A stretch of 64,000 nt of DNA, taken from NCBI GenBank assembly GCA_965220935.1, contig OZ244857.1, forward strand, positions 2,356,001 to 2,420,000, in the 5' to 3' direction. This stretch comes from Bin80 sp965220935 (lineage in GTDB: Bacteria; Bacteroidota; Rhodothermia; Rhodothermales; Bin80). Both the position numbers and the translations under genes were made by a program. Positions 53,902 through 63,904 of this stretch are shown here, piece by piece. Positions within the stretch are counted from its first letter, which is position 1. Each line of letters starts with the position of its first letter. The notes beneath the pieces were generated by a model, which saw nothing but the letters and a program-made list of their open reading frames with translations, was not told the origin of the DNA and searched no databases.

Positions 53902-56900
53902 GCACATCAGAGCGTGACGGTGAGGATACCCGTGCAGGCGACGCCCTGCTTTCTTCAAAGTCGACGTTATTTTTGACCTCAGATCGGGAACGCTTCCATG
54001 AGACGACGGCAGGTCAACGCCCCCCTGGAAAACCCACAGGCGTGACCGTTGAACCCTATCAAACCGGGCGCAATGCACGCGAGACACTTTCCATTTCCTG
54101 GACGGCCAACCCCAATGGGAATAAAGCCATCACAAACCATGAGATAGAGTGGTCACCGGATGGAACTGATAAAAGCTGGAAGGATCTTCGCACGGTTGTA
54201 GGCCAACTATCGGAAACGCTTTTCACTGGACTCTCGCCCGGCACCACGCGCCATATCCGGATCCGAAGTCAGGATGCCGATGATTGGGGCCCCTGGTCCG
54301 ATGTCAAATCAGGGACGACCAATGCGGTGAGCGAACCGGGAAATCTTGCTAGTTTGACCGCCACGGCTACCAGCCCTTCCATGGTTAATCTTTCGTGGAC
54401 CGCAGGAGACGATGGTGGTCGTCCAATCACTGGCTATGATATCCTTGTTTATCAAGGCGCTGATCTTAATGCTCCTCTTTTTACAAGAACCGCAGAAGCT
54501 TCAGCCACAAGTTATTCGGTCACTGGACTAAGCGCAGCCACACAATACATCTTTAGTGTACGTGCAAAGAATTCCATTGGTACTAATAGAGCATTTGTTA
54601 ACCAAAGAGTCACCACCGCTGACGCGACCGTGCCTGGAGCAATTGGTTCTTTGTCTGCGATTGTTGCTGGCCCTTCCACTGTCAATCTTTCATGGACGGC
54701 CCCCGTAGAAACAGGTGGTCGTCCAATCACTGGCTATGATATCCTTGTTTATCAAGGCGTTGATCTTAATGCTCCTCTTTTTACAAGAACCGCAGAAGCT
54801 TCAGCCACAAGTTATTCGGTCACTGGACTAAGCGCAGCCACACAATACATCTTTAGTGTACGTGCAAAGAATTCCATTGGTACGAATAAAGCGTTTGTTA
54901 ACCAAAGAGCCACCACCGCGGCCCTCACCGCCCCGGCCGCTCCGACGGGATTAACGGCCAAGGCCGATGGTCGGACGAAGATCAAGTTAACATGGACGGC
55001 CCCCACCGACAACGGCGGCGCGGCCATCACGGGCTACAAGATTGAGTCAAGGCTGCGATCCGAAACCAGCTTCAGCACTCTCGTCGCTGACACCAAAACC
55101 ACCAAAACGGACACGACGCATACGGGGCTCGCGCCAGCTACGCAGCGGTTTTACCGGGTCCGTGCCATCAATTCCGAAGGAGCGGGGGCGGCATCCAGTT
55201 CCGCCACGGCCATCACCGCGGCCGCCACGCGCCCCAGTGCCCCCAGGAATCTGACCGCCACGGCTTCGGGCCGCACCACGATCATCCTAAACTGGACGGC
55301 CCCTGCAGATGACGGCGGCTCACCCATTACCTATTATCGCGTTGGCGTGTCAACGAATCAAGGAACTAGTTGGACCGGTTTGGCCGACGTCCGGGGAGCC
55401 ACCACCTATTCGCATACGGGGCTTTCGGCGGGGACGCGGCGCGATTACCGGGTGGTTGCGGCCAATAGTTCGGGGCGGGGCTTTAGTGATCGCTCGAATG
55501 TGGCCAATGCCACGACCGCCGCAGCCACAGCCCCGGGTGTGCCCAGGAATGTAACCGCCACGGCCGACGGGCAAACGGTGATCAATCTGAGATGGACGCT
55601 CCCGGCCGATAATGGGGGCAGGGCCATTATGGGCTACCGGGTGCAGTGGTCGTCCAACGGAAATCCGCCCTGGACGGATGTTATTCCTGCACATACGGGA
55701 ACAGGTCGCACCTACCGCCATACGGGGCTCAGCGCAGGCACGACGCGACATTACCGGGTCTTTGCCCGCAACTCGGTGGGTGAGGGCACCAGTTCTGGTA
55801 CCGTCAATGCGACCACGGCGGCCGCACCGACCCTCACCACGCCCGCGGCCCCCACGGGGTTAAGGGCCGAGGCCGAAGGCCCGGAAACGATCAGCCTATC
55901 CTGGAACGCGCCCACCAATACCGGGGGCGCAGCCATTACGGGCTACCAGATTGAAGTCTCGCCCAATGGCACCTCTAACTGGGATGATTTGGTGGCCAAT
56001 ACCAAGTCCACCACGACCGGCTATGTCCATAGGGGCTTGGATGCCGGCACCAGGCGGTACTACCGGGTCAGCGCGATCAATTCGCAGGGAGCGGGGGCCG
56101 TCTCCAATGTGGCCAATACCACGACCCTCCCTGCCACGGTCCCTGCGGCTCCTACGGAGTTGACCGCTGCGGCCGACGGGCAAACGACCATCAATCTGTC
56201 TTGGAAAGCCCCGACCAATAGAGGCGGGGTACCGATTACGGGCTACCAGATTGAAGTCTCGCCCAATGGCACGGACACGTGGACCAATGTTACGCCTGCA
56301 CACACGGGAACGGGGCGCACCTACAGCCATACGGGGCTCACGGCCGGCACGACGCGGCATTACCGGGTCTATGCCAGAAATTCAAAGGGGACCAGTGCAG
56401 CAGCGTCCAATGTGGCCAGTGCCACGACCACCGCCGCCGCCACAGCCCCGGGTGCCCCGCCCAATTTACAGGTTTTTCCTACAGGTTTTCATGATGTGAG
56501 ACTTACCTGGGGACGTCCGCCCAGTGATTCGCCGATCACAGGATACAAGGTGGAATGGTCTACCGATGGTGGCACCAACTGGGAGACGTTGATTGGATAC
56601 GACGATCTGACTCGGACGAGGTACGAGTTTCTCAGTAGTCGCTTGACGCCGGGGAGCGTGTTTCATTTTCGGGTTCTGGCACGCAGTGCATCGGGAGATA
56701 GTGCCCCTTCGGATGCAGTGTCGGTCACAGCCGCCTCGGCCTCTGGGTCAGGCATTGCCACCAATGTACGGGTGCGCCAGACGTCGGCCAACGCGGCGCA
56801 AATTTCCTGGGATGCCCCGACCGATCTTCCTTCCGGCCATCAGACGTTTGGATATAATATTTACAAATCTGATGATGATGGGGATTTTTGGTCACTGTTC

Positions 56901-59387
56901 GCACGGGATGTCACCACGACAACCTATACCGATGCTCAGGTATCGGCGGGTAAGACCTATGGGTATCGGGTTACCACCTGGATTGGTCAGAGCGAGAACG
57001 AATCCCTTCAGAGTCAGTTCTCCGCCGCCGCTTTTCTAACGATAACGATTGCTACGGCCACAGCCCCTGATGCGCCAACGGGATTGACGGCCACGGCCTC
57101 GGGCCCGACGATCATCAATCTTTCATGGACGGCGCCATCCAATACGGGGGGCGCAGATATTACTGGCTATCGGATTGAGGTTTCGCCCAATGGCACGTCA
57201 AACTGGACCAATCAGCAGGCCAATACGAGATCCACTGCGACCACCTACGCCCATACAGGACTCAGTGCCACTACCACGCGGCATTACCGGGTGCGTGCGA
57301 TCAACTCGGTTAACTCTGGGGCGCCTTCTAATGTGGCCAATGCCACCACCGCAGCCGCGACAGCACCGGGCGCGCCGACTGGACTGACCGCAACGGCAGA
57401 CGGGCAAACCATCATCAACCTGTCGTGGACCGCACCTACCAATACCGGCGGCGCGCCCATCACGGGTTATCAGATTGAGGTCTCGCCCAGTGGCACCAGT
57501 AACTGGTCGGACTTGGTGGCGAATACGACTGCGACCACATATGCGCACACAGGGCTTTCGGCAGGCGTGACGCGTCACTATCGGGTGCGTGCGATCAATT
57601 CGGTTGGACCGGGGGCTGTATCGGCGACAAGGAGCGCCACCACCGACACGCCCAATGCCACCGTGCCCGCTGCGCCCACGCAGCTCACCGCGACAGCTAC
57701 AGGGCGAACCAGCATCAACCTGTCGTGGACCGCACCTACCAATACCGGCGGCGCGGCGATTACGGGCTACCAGATTGAAGTGTCTAATACGGGAACAGCG
57801 AACACATGGACCAATTTGGTGGCCAATACCCAGTCCACCACGACCACCTATGCGCACACAGGGCTTTCGGCAGGCGTGACGCGTCACTATCGGGTGCGTG
57901 CGATCAATTCGGTTGGACCGGGGGCTGTATCGTCGACAAGTAGCGCCACTACCGACACGCCCAATGCCACAGTGCCCGATGCTCCCTCGCAGCTCACCGC
58001 GACAGCTGCAGGGCGAACCAGCATCAACCTGTCGTGGACTGCACCCTCTGATAATGGGGGTGCGACGATCACCGGCTATCAGATTGAAGTCTCTAATGCG
58101 GGGGCTTGGTCGGAGCTGGCGACGACCAGGGCGACCACCTATACGCACACCAATCTCGCTGCGGGTACGACGCAGGTTTATCGAGTCCGTGCGGTTAATA
58201 GCGTTGGCAATAGCGATGCATCCAATACCGTCAGTGCCACCACCGATGCCCTGGCAACGCCCGATGCGCCCACAGAGTTAACGATCACAGCGTCGGGGCC
58301 ATCGACCCTGGTTCTCTCGTGGACCGCGCCCTTAGATGACGGAGGATCTGCGATCACGGGCTACCGCATTGACACATCGTCTGATGGACAATCGGATTGG
58401 ACGGTCTTGGTGGCCAGTACACCGTCGACCACGTATACCGTCACCAATCTGCCCCCTCCTGTCTATTTTCGGGTGATTGCGCTTAATGCCATTGGTCAGG
58501 GCACACCATCGGAGGTGGTCAATGTCACGCCCAAGGCCTTATCGCTAAGCAGCACGATCAGCGATCAAATCTATCCGATTGGGCAGCCCATCGCTCAGGT
58601 GATGCTTCCAGAGGCGCGCGATGGCACCGCGCCCTATACCTACACCTTGACACCCGACTTACCCGCGGGGCTGACGCGCTCGGAGCGCACACTCCGTGGC
58701 ACCCCTTCAGAACTCACGGCGATGACATCATTTACTTGGGCCGTGCAGGACGCAACTGGGAGCGTGGCCCGTCAAGACTTCGGCCTTGAGGTCTATCGCA
58801 TGTCCTTTACAACGCGTGTGGACGATCAGGTGGTTCCAAGGGGGCAACCCATTGGAATGCTCGTCCTGCCAGAGGTGAGCGGTGGAAAAGACCCGGTCAC
58901 CTATTCATTCACGGTGTTGTCCCTGCCGAGTGGTCTTTTGTTTGACCTCCCCACCCGAACTGTCAGTGGAACGCCACTAGCCGTCACCCCACCAACGCCG
59001 ATGACGTTTAAAGCCGTGGATGTGCATGGCGCGGAAGATAGTCTGAACTTTAGCATTGAGGTGGTGTCTCCAGTCCATGCAGAAGCGCAGACCGCACTTC
59101 CTCACACGTTGACCGTGCATGCCAATTATCCGAATCCGTTTACCCGTTCCACACGCATCGTGTTTGATCTGCCGTGGCCGGCGCAAGTTGAGATAGATGT
59201 GCTGGATGTTACGGGTCGGCGCGTTTATGCCCATCCTCTGGTGAGCCTGACCGCGGGGTGGGAGCATGAACTCACGCTGGATCAGTTAGACCTGCCAGCG
59301 GGGGCCTATCTCTATCGGGTCATGGCCAGCTCGCTGGAAAGCAGCACATCAGCGGTGCAGGTCGGTCACTTGATGCGGGTGCAGTGA
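53892..59387 (+). CDS. giant fibronectin type III repeat protein with T9SS C-terminal domain
   Basis: 1831 aa from the first possible start (GTG); the frame is open for 17 more codons upstream but has no leader, so the true 5' end is probably the frame at 53752. About 15 FN3 repeats of 90-100 residues (opening APTGLTAxAxG, with W in LSWTAP and closing THTGLSAGT-RHYRVRAINS) fill roughly residues 35-1545. Two Ig-like modules follow (PIGQPIAQVMLPE; PRGQPIGMLVLPE). The C-terminus is a type IX sorting domain (ANYPNPFTRSTRIVFD, GRRVYAHPLVSLTAG, GAYLYRVMAS). Some repeats are almost identical in DNA (54417-54583 with 54717-54883; 57537-57627 with 57843-57933). Base composition is much richer in G+C than the neighbours, suggesting foreign origin. 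Confidence 0.88.
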   Translation: MQLSTSERDGEDTRAGDALLSSKSTLFLTSDRERFHETTAGQRPPGKPTGVTVEPYQTGRNARETLSISWTANPNGNKAITNHEIEWSPDGTDKSWKDLRTVVGQLSETLFTGLSPGTTRHIRIRSQDADDWGPWSDVKSGTTNAVSEPGNLASLTATATSPSMVNLSWTAGDDGGRPITGYDILVYQGADLNAPLFTRTAEASATSYSVTGLSAATQYIFSVRAKNSIGTNRAFVNQRVTTADATVPGAIGSLSAIVAGPSTVNLSWTAPVETGGRPITGYDILVYQGVDLNAPLFTRTAEASATSYSVTGLSAATQYIFSVRAKNSIGTNKAFVNQRATTAALTAPAAPTGLTAKADGRTKIKLTWTAPTDNGGAAITGYKIESRLRSETSFSTLVADTKTTKTDTTHTGLAPATQRFYRVRAINSEGAGAASSSATAITAAATRPSAPRNLTATASGRTTIILNWTAPADDGGSPITYYRVGVSTNQGTSWTGLADVRGATTYSHTGLSAGTRRDYRVVAANSSGRGFSDRSNVANATTAAATAPGVPRNVTATADGQTVINLRWTLPADNGGRAIMGYRVQWSSNGNPPWTDVIPAHTGTGRTYRHTGLSAGTTRHYRVFARNSVGEGTSSGTVNATTAAAPTLTTPAAPTGLRAEAEGPETISLSWNAPTNTGGAAITGYQIEVSPNGTSNWDDLVANTKSTTTGYVHRGLDAGTRRYYRVSAINSQGAGAVSNVANTTTLPATVPAAPTELTAAADGQTTINLSWKAPTNRGGVPITGYQIEVSPNGTDTWTNVTPAHTGTGRTYSHTGLTAGTTRHYRVYARNSKGTSAAASNVASATTTAAATAPGAPPNLQVFPTGFHDVRLTWGRPPSDSPITGYKVEWSTDGGTNWETLIGYDDLTRTRYEFLSSRLTPGSVFHFRVLARSASGDSAPSDAVSVTAASASGSGIATNVRVRQTSANAAQISWDAPTDLPSGHQTFGYNIYKSDDDGDFWSLFARDVTTTTYTDAQVSAGKTYGYRVTTWIGQSENESLQSQFSAAAFLTITIATATAPDAPTGLTATASGPTIINLSWTAPSNTGGADITGYRIEVSPNGTSNWTNQQANTRSTATTYAHTGLSATTTRHYRVRAINSVNSGAPSNVANATTAAATAPGAPTGLTATADGQTIINLSWTAPTNTGGAPITGYQIEVSPSGTSNWSDLVANTTATTYAHTGLSAGVTRHYRVRAINSVGPGAVSATRSATTDTPNATVPAAPTQLTATATGRTSINLSWTAPTNTGGAAITGYQIEVSNTGTANTWTNLVANTQSTTTTYAHTGLSAGVTRHYRVRAINSVGPGAVSSTSSATTDTPNATVPDAPSQLTATAAGRTSINLSWTAPSDNGGATITGYQIEVSNAGAWSELATTRATTYTHTNLAAGTTQVYRVRAVNSVGNSDASNTVSATTDALATPDAPTELTITASGPSTLVLSWTAPLDDGGSAITGYRIDTSSDGQSDWTVLVASTPSTTYTVTNLPPPVYFRVIALNAIGQGTPSEVVNVTPKALSLSSTISDQIYPIGQPIAQVMLPEARDGTAPYTYTLTPDLPAGLTRSERTLRGTPSELTAMTSFTWAVQDATGSVARQDFGLEVYRMSFTTRVDDQVVPRGQPIGMLVLPEVSGGKDPVTYSFTVLSLPSGLLFDLPTRTVSGTPLAVTPPTPMTFKAVDVHGAEDSLNFSIEVVSPVHAEAQTALPHTLTVHANYPNPFTRSTRIVFDLPWPAQVEIDVLDVTGRRVYAHPLVSLTAGWEHELTLDQLDLPAGAYLYRVMASSLESSTSAVQVGHLMRVQ

Positions 59388-59643
59388 ATGGGCGGTTTGC
59401 GCATTCTCTGGCGTTTCCTCGATAACATCTGAAGATCTCAAGATTAACTGGGATTCTCGCCGTAAATTGGTGTGTTACTGGCAATAAACACTCGTAGTTG
59501 ACTTAATGAGTTCGTGCAAAAAAAACAGTTAATGAATTTTACGTAAGATGTGACATGAACCTAAACAAGTGAGCTCGTTTTGCGTTCAGTACTGTATTAT
59601 TTAGGGAATTATATAATACGTTGATGATTCATCTCTTTCAGGC

Positions 59644-60141
59644 ATGACTAAACATTTTCTTGTTGAGGTTGAAGGTGAAACCATTTCAATTGCCTTAACT
59701 TTAGACACACTTTTGATGATGGGACAAGGTTTCCACGCGTCTCTGATAGAATTGCAACCAAATCTTTATAGCCTACTCCTCAATGGGCACAGCCACCTAA
59801 TTCACCTACATCCAGAGTCTGATACATTACTGACCATCAATGGACATACGATTTCGTGCAATCTTGTAAATGACCGATCTACATTAATCTCCCGATATGG
59901 TCAGCAAACAGGAAGCACTGAGGTCATAACCGAACTTCGTGCCCCAATGTCTGGCCTGATCACCGATATTTTGGTCAAGGCTGGCGACGCTGTTACCCAA
60001 GGACAAGAGCTTGCCATACTTGAAGCCATGAAAATGGAAAATGAATTGCCATCTCCTTGTACATCAATCGTAAGAAAAATTCATGTGAACAGGAAAGATT
60101 CAGTAACAATTGATACTTTACTAATGGAGTTTGAACCATGA
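59644..60141 (+). CDS. biotin/lipoyl attachment protein (biotin carboxyl carrier type)
   Basis: 165 aa. The C-terminal 75 residues are a biotinyl domain: RAPMSGLITDILVKAGDAVT, then LAILEAMKMENELPSP with the modified lysine K130 flanked by the two methionines. The N-terminal half is the small beta domain seen in carriers of acyl-CoA carboxylases of the propionyl/methylcrotonyl type (FLVEVEGETISIALTLDTLL). It would carry CO2 between a biotin carboxylase and a carboxyltransferase. Neither partner is in the window, and the upstream neighbour is unrelated. The stop codon overlaps the start of the epimerase gene (ATGA). Confidence 0.92.
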   Translation: MTKHFLVEVEGETISIALTLDTLLMMGQGFHASLIELQPNLYSLLLNGHSHLIHLHPESDTLLTINGHTISCNLVNDRSTLISRYGQQTGSTEVITELRAPMSGLITDILVKAGDAVTQGQELAILEAMKMENELPSPCTSIVRKIHVNRKDSVTIDTLLMEFEP

Positions 60142-61106
60142 ATGTACTAGTCACAGGGGCAACAGGTTTCTTGGGAAGCGAGCTTGCCCATCAACTCTTG
60201 AAGATCGGCTATCATGTCAGAATCTACAGAAGAGAAACATCTAAGCTGGATCTGCTCCGCACCATTAAAAACGACATTGAACACAGCATCGGAGACATTA
60301 CAGATCTGGATGCTTTGCGTCGTGCAATGAACCATATCCAAGTAGTCTTTCATGTCGCTGCCAATGTGCAAGCCGGGTCTAAATCGCTTACAAAGGTCAA
60401 CGTTCATGGGACTGCTGCTGTTGTAGACGCTGCATGCGAATCTAATGTAGAGCGGTTGGTGCATACATCCAGTGTCGCCCCTATCGGGCGAACCCCAGTC
60501 GGAATTTCGGATGAAACAACCGAGTGGCCAGATGACACCCCAATGTGGCCGTATGCCAAAAGCAAACACCTTGCAGAACTTGAAGTTCAGCGTAGTATTG
60601 CAGAGGGACTTGATGCCGTCATAGTCAACCCTAGTTTGATCCTCGGGCCAGACCCAAGCCATGGAAAAGTACCTCATGTATCTCATGAATTTATTCAAAA
60701 AATTCAATCTGGAAAAATCTGGCTCTATCCGAAAGGAGGGACAAATGTCGTTGATGTCGCAGATGTTGCCGCTGCGCATTTGACCGCATTAGAGCACGGA
60801 AAAACCGGGCGTAGATATATTTTAGGAAGTGAGAATCTCTCATGGAAAGAGATTCTTACAATTCTTGCAAAAGCCTTCACAGTCAATCCACCAAAATATT
60901 TACTCCCCTACAAAATAGCATTGTTCGGAGGAACCCTGACCGATTTATGGACATTAATGACCAGACAGGAACTCGCATTTGGACGCTCAACCGTGAAGTA
61001 TGTCTTTACCACTCGCTCTTATTCAAACCACCGAGCGATCAATGAACTAGGTTGCACCTTTCGCCCCTTTACAGAAACGGCCCAGCGCATAACAGATTTC
61101 GTTTAG
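60138..61106 (+). CDS. NAD-dependent epimerase/dehydratase (extended SDR)
   Basis: 322 aa. Rossmann motif MNVLVTGATGFLGSELAHQL, then DITDLDALRRAM and VVFHVAANVQ. Catalytic YxxxK is in WPYAKSKHLAELEVQ, preceded by the serine in VHTSSVAPIG. The C-terminal part resembles dihydroflavonol-reductase/hopanoid-associated-type SDRs, which act on varied sugars, sterols or polyketides, so the substrate is open. It starts four bases inside the carrier-protein gene and so is translationally coupled to it. Its stop is 6 bases from the stop of the convergent outer-membrane protein gene. Confidence 0.93.
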   Translation: MNVLVTGATGFLGSELAHQLLKIGYHVRIYRRETSKLDLLRTIKNDIEHSIGDITDLDALRRAMNHIQVVFHVAANVQAGSKSLTKVNVHGTAAVVDAACESNVERLVHTSSVAPIGRTPVGISDETTEWPDDTPMWPYAKSKHLAELEVQRSIAEGLDAVIVNPSLILGPDPSHGKVPHVSHEFIQKIQSGKIWLYPKGGTNVVDVADVAAAHLTALEHGKTGRRYILGSENLSWKEILTILAKAFTVNPPKYLLPYKIALFGGTLTDLWTLMTRQELAFGRSTVKYVFTTRSYSNHRAINELGCTFRPFTETAQRITDFV

Positions 61107-61112
61107 ATTGAT

Positions 61113-62882
61113 CTACGAAGATGGTTGATACCTCAATGTTATCCTGAATGACCTTCCAGGCTCAGCGAACTCACCGTGAGGATAACGATATGTCCCATCA
61201 AAAATATTTTGAAGCCCCATGCTAAGCGATACTCCTCTAATCTTCATCCACTCAACTGAGCAGCTTCCACTTAGCCACGAGGGAGTATGAAAAAATGTAC
61301 CGAATACCTCTGGATAAATCTTAAATAGGTTCAATGGACCCTGAATGGTTGCATAGATCCGCATCCAAGTCACCAGTTGAGAACTTTCAGATGTCTCATT
61401 GATGAATGAAGTGTTGAAGGCCATCCCCAAACGAGACGTTTGTACAAATGCCGTCATGCCAACGATGCGCCTTTCATTGGCTGTACGTAAAAAGGCCATC
61501 ACATCAACCGATCGGTCAAACTCATTCCATCGCACGCCAAGATTCACCTGCACCAGCTCTGTATCCGTATGGGTATAGCCAGCTCCAGTAATAATATGCC
61601 ACTGATCGGTAATCAACCAGTTCAATATTGTTGAACCTCCCCAATATTGATTGATAAGATCCAGTCTGATTTGGTTCTCAATGAGACTTTGTGACAACCG
61701 GTAGCGGGCGCTCGCAAATATACCCGATTCATTGTCTGATTGAGTATCACTGAATTTTCCACTTCCTTCTGGAAACGTAGAGTCAATATAGCGATAGTAA
61801 TCAATACCGATTTTTAGTCGTACATTCATCATTGGTGCCACAGTGACCGTTGCATAGCCACCTTGCTGAAGAATCTCTGAGTCACTCTCTAATTCCTGAC
61901 TGGATGCCGCGGAACTCACCTCCCGTAGAAGTCCATGATCCCGTTTATAATTGTAATGCATCATCATCGCAATCTGTCGGCTCTGCGTTCCACGATGAGT
62001 CAGATCTTGTGACCAGCCACCACTTCCAGAAAGTACATGATGGGGCGACATCTGAAATCCAAACCTGCCTGCAATCGTTCCCGATTTGACTCCTGCAAGC
62101 TGTTGCTCACCACTCCCATTCAAGTAATTTTTCCCTCTGTCATAGAGTCCTACTAATGATGTGCTAACCTGAGACCAGTCATGATGAAGCATTAACCCAG
62201 ATCTCAATCCCCCGATTTGAGAATCGTAGTCAACAATTGCTTCTGTTGACAAATGCTTCAACGTAGAAAAATGGGTTGATGCCTTCAAACCTAAGTTTAG
62301 GTGATAGGGATCAGGAACAAATTCTACATTTTCAAGATCCGCAAAGACAAAAATCGGACTGCCATAATCAATTAGTCGATGGTCATCATAATAGAGGGAT
62401 CTAGGCTTCAATGGAACATCCATCAAGGAGTATTCTAGAGTAATTGCATCAACTCTTCGAGGGATCAGGTACCTGAACATTAGCCTGGATAACCCACTTT
62501 CTCGCCCCAAGTACACAGATTGATCTGGAAGCTCTTGAGTCATAGAGCGTAATGTGATAACAAGATCTAGGTCGTTTTGAAGATCTAAGGATCCTTGATG
62601 AACCACATACCCATCCGCAGAGACCATCAGCCGATAGAACCCAGAAATAATGAATGGAAACTCAAAAGCGCCATCAGAGTCTGATAGCGTCCCATACAGT
62701 GTGCCCTCAAGGATGACGACTGCACCTGCAATAGGCCTCATCAATTCTGAATCAATCACCGCTCCTGTTAACTTAAAGCCAGACTGCTGAGCCTCCACAT
62801 GTGTGGTACTTATCCCAATCAAGAGACACAATGTAACTAAACCACAGAATCTTCTACATATTTGATGATCATGAGACGCCAT
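61113..62882 (-). CDS. outer-membrane beta-barrel protein with CarboxypepD_reg domain
   Basis: 589 aa. A signal peptide ends near THVEAQQ. Residues about 35-115 are a carboxypeptidase-regulatory-like beta sandwich (FKLTGAVIDSELMRPIAGAV, YGTLSDSDGAFEFPFIISGF). A short plug-like region follows (RRVDAITLEYSLMDVPLKPR), then alternating amphipathic strands to a C-terminal aromatic/serine end (FRITLRYQPSS). It resembles a TonB-dependent receptor but is shorter than usual (700-1000) and I see no clear TonB box. It is the gene after the Zn/Mn-binding lipoprotein, 43 bases apart, so it may bring the same metal or a metal complex across the outer membrane. Confidence 0.8.
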   Translation of the reverse strand: MASHDHQICRRFCGLVTLCLLIGISTTHVEAQQSGFKLTGAVIDSELMRPIAGAVVILEGTLYGTLSDSDGAFEFPFIISGFYRLMVSADGYVVHQGSLDLQNDLDLVITLRSMTQELPDQSVYLGRESGLSRLMFRYLIPRRVDAITLEYSLMDVPLKPRSLYYDDHRLIDYGSPIFVFADLENVEFVPDPYHLNLGLKASTHFSTLKHLSTEAIVDYDSQIGGLRSGLMLHHDWSQVSTSLVGLYDRGKNYLNGSGEQQLAGVKSGTIAGRFGFQMSPHHVLSGSGGWSQDLTHRGTQSRQIAMMMHYNYKRDHGLLREVSSAASSQELESDSEILQQGGYATVTVAPMMNVRLKIGIDYYRYIDSTFPEGSGKFSDTQSDNESGIFASARYRLSQSLIENQIRLDLINQYWGGSTILNWLITDQWHIITGAGYTHTDTELVQVNLGVRWNEFDRSVDVMAFLRTANERRIVGMTAFVQTSRLGMAFNTSFINETSESSQLVTWMRIYATIQGPLNLFKIYPEVFGTFFHTPSWLSGSCSVEWMKIRGVSLSMGLQNIFDGTYRYPHGEFAEPGRSFRITLRYQPSS

Positions 62883-62925
62883 TGAACTGAAAAATCAAAT
62901 CTCTATAGCCGCGCCGCTTAGCGAT

Positions 62926-63879
62926 CTACTTGAACATTAATTGATTCTCTATCGTCAGTGCCTCCATAATTGTGTCAATGTTATGGCGCATCATGTCTAT
63001 GTAATTCGCCGCGGGTGTTGAGGGTCCCCCAAGGGCATCCCCGTAAAGAGTTCCACCAATCCTAACATTTAACCCCTTTGACCTGACCGCCTGTCGAACA
63101 GCCTCAATGCCACGTGGTGATACCGAAGATTCAATAAACATTGCTGGAATCCTGCGCTCTGTCACCATTGTAGCAAGATCCTGAACATCTTTGGCTCCAA
63201 CCTCCAATGCAGTCGATATTCCCTGTAACCCGTGGACTTCAAATCCATACGCTTGGCCAAAATATCCAAATGCATCATGTGAGGTGATCAGAACGCGCTT
63301 CTGTTGAGGAATTTCAGAAGCCCTCCAATGGACATATTCATTGATCTCAATCAATTCGGTTTCATATTGTGATGCTTGCTTCAAAAACAAATCTGCGCGC
63401 GTGGAATCAACAGTGCTCAATGCATCGGCTAAAGTAAATCCAGCCTGGGCCCACAACCCTACATCAAACCAGATGTGGGGGTCATAATTCCCCTGAAAAA
63501 ACTCGGATGAAATCAGCAGACTGTCGTGAATATTCAGCTCCGCAATCGCCACTGTCAATGCCCCACGCTCGTTCATTGACTCAAACAAGTCTGTCATTTT
63601 TCCCTCCAAATGAAGCCCGTTGTAGACGACAATATCAGCATGACTCATTTTGGACACATCCCGAGCACTCGCTTTGTAGAGATGTGGATCAACGCCTGGC
63701 CCCATTAATGATTCCACTTCAACCTCATCGCCCCCTATTCTCAGAGCTAAATCTGCAACGATACTCGTCGTTGCTGTGACCCTGATTGGACGATCATAAA
63801 TTGGCGTGTCCAAATGATCCGATGATGAACATGATGTGAGCAGAACGGCTGCAACAATACATCTAAGAAATAAACGCAT
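62926..63879 (-). CDS. metal (Zn/Mn) ABC transporter substrate-binding lipoprotein
   Basis: 317 aa of the ZnuA/MntA/TroA cluster. Lipobox LLTSC with the acylated cysteine at 17. Metal ligands are in PGVDPHLYKASARDV, DPHIWFDVGLWAQA and LITSHDAFGYFGQAYG, with an acidic residue near the end (YGDALGGPST). There is no His-rich loop, which favours Mn or a mixed Zn/Mn role over a dedicated Zn carrier. In the periplasm it would deliver the metal to an ABC permease, but no permease or ATPase gene follows; the next gene is an outer-membrane protein. A DtxR/MntR-like palindrome lies directly upstream of the start, at 63889-63904. Confidence 0.92.
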   Translation of the reverse strand: MRLFLRCIVAAVLLTSCSSSDHLDTPIYDRPIRVTATTSIVADLALRIGGDEVEVESLMGPGVDPHLYKASARDVSKMSHADIVVYNGLHLEGKMTDLFESMNERGALTVAIAELNIHDSLLISSEFFQGNYDPHIWFDVGLWAQAGFTLADALSTVDSTRADLFLKQASQYETELIEINEYVHWRASEIPQQKRVLITSHDAFGYFGQAYGFEVHGLQGISTALEVGAKDVQDLATMVTERRIPAMFIESSVSPRGIEAVRQAVRSKGLNVRIGGTLYGDALGGPSTPAANYIDMMRHNIDTIMEALTIENQLMFK

Positions 63880-63888
63880 TTAATGAAA

Positions 63889-63904
63889 TTTAGGCTTGCC
63901 TAAA
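63889..63904. promoter_or_regulatory. DtxR/MntR-type operator candidate
   Basis: TTTAGGC-TT-GCCTAAA, a palindrome with 7-base arms, 10 bases upstream of the metal-binding lipoprotein start. Arms of the type TTTAGGC match operators of DtxR-family metalloregulators (MntR/TroR-like), which repress metal uptake genes when metal is plentiful. Confidence 0.65.

Noticed and set aside
55350..58148. Long minus-strand frames (133, 154 and 316 codons) opposite the FN3 gene
   Set aside because: Arg/Gly/Pro-rich repeats that mirror the G+C-rich FN3 repeats on the other strand; no start signals; artefact of composition.
60147..60779. 210-codon minus-strand frame opposite the epimerase gene
   Set aside because: The opposite strand encodes a clear Rossmann-fold SDR; the frame has no features of its own.
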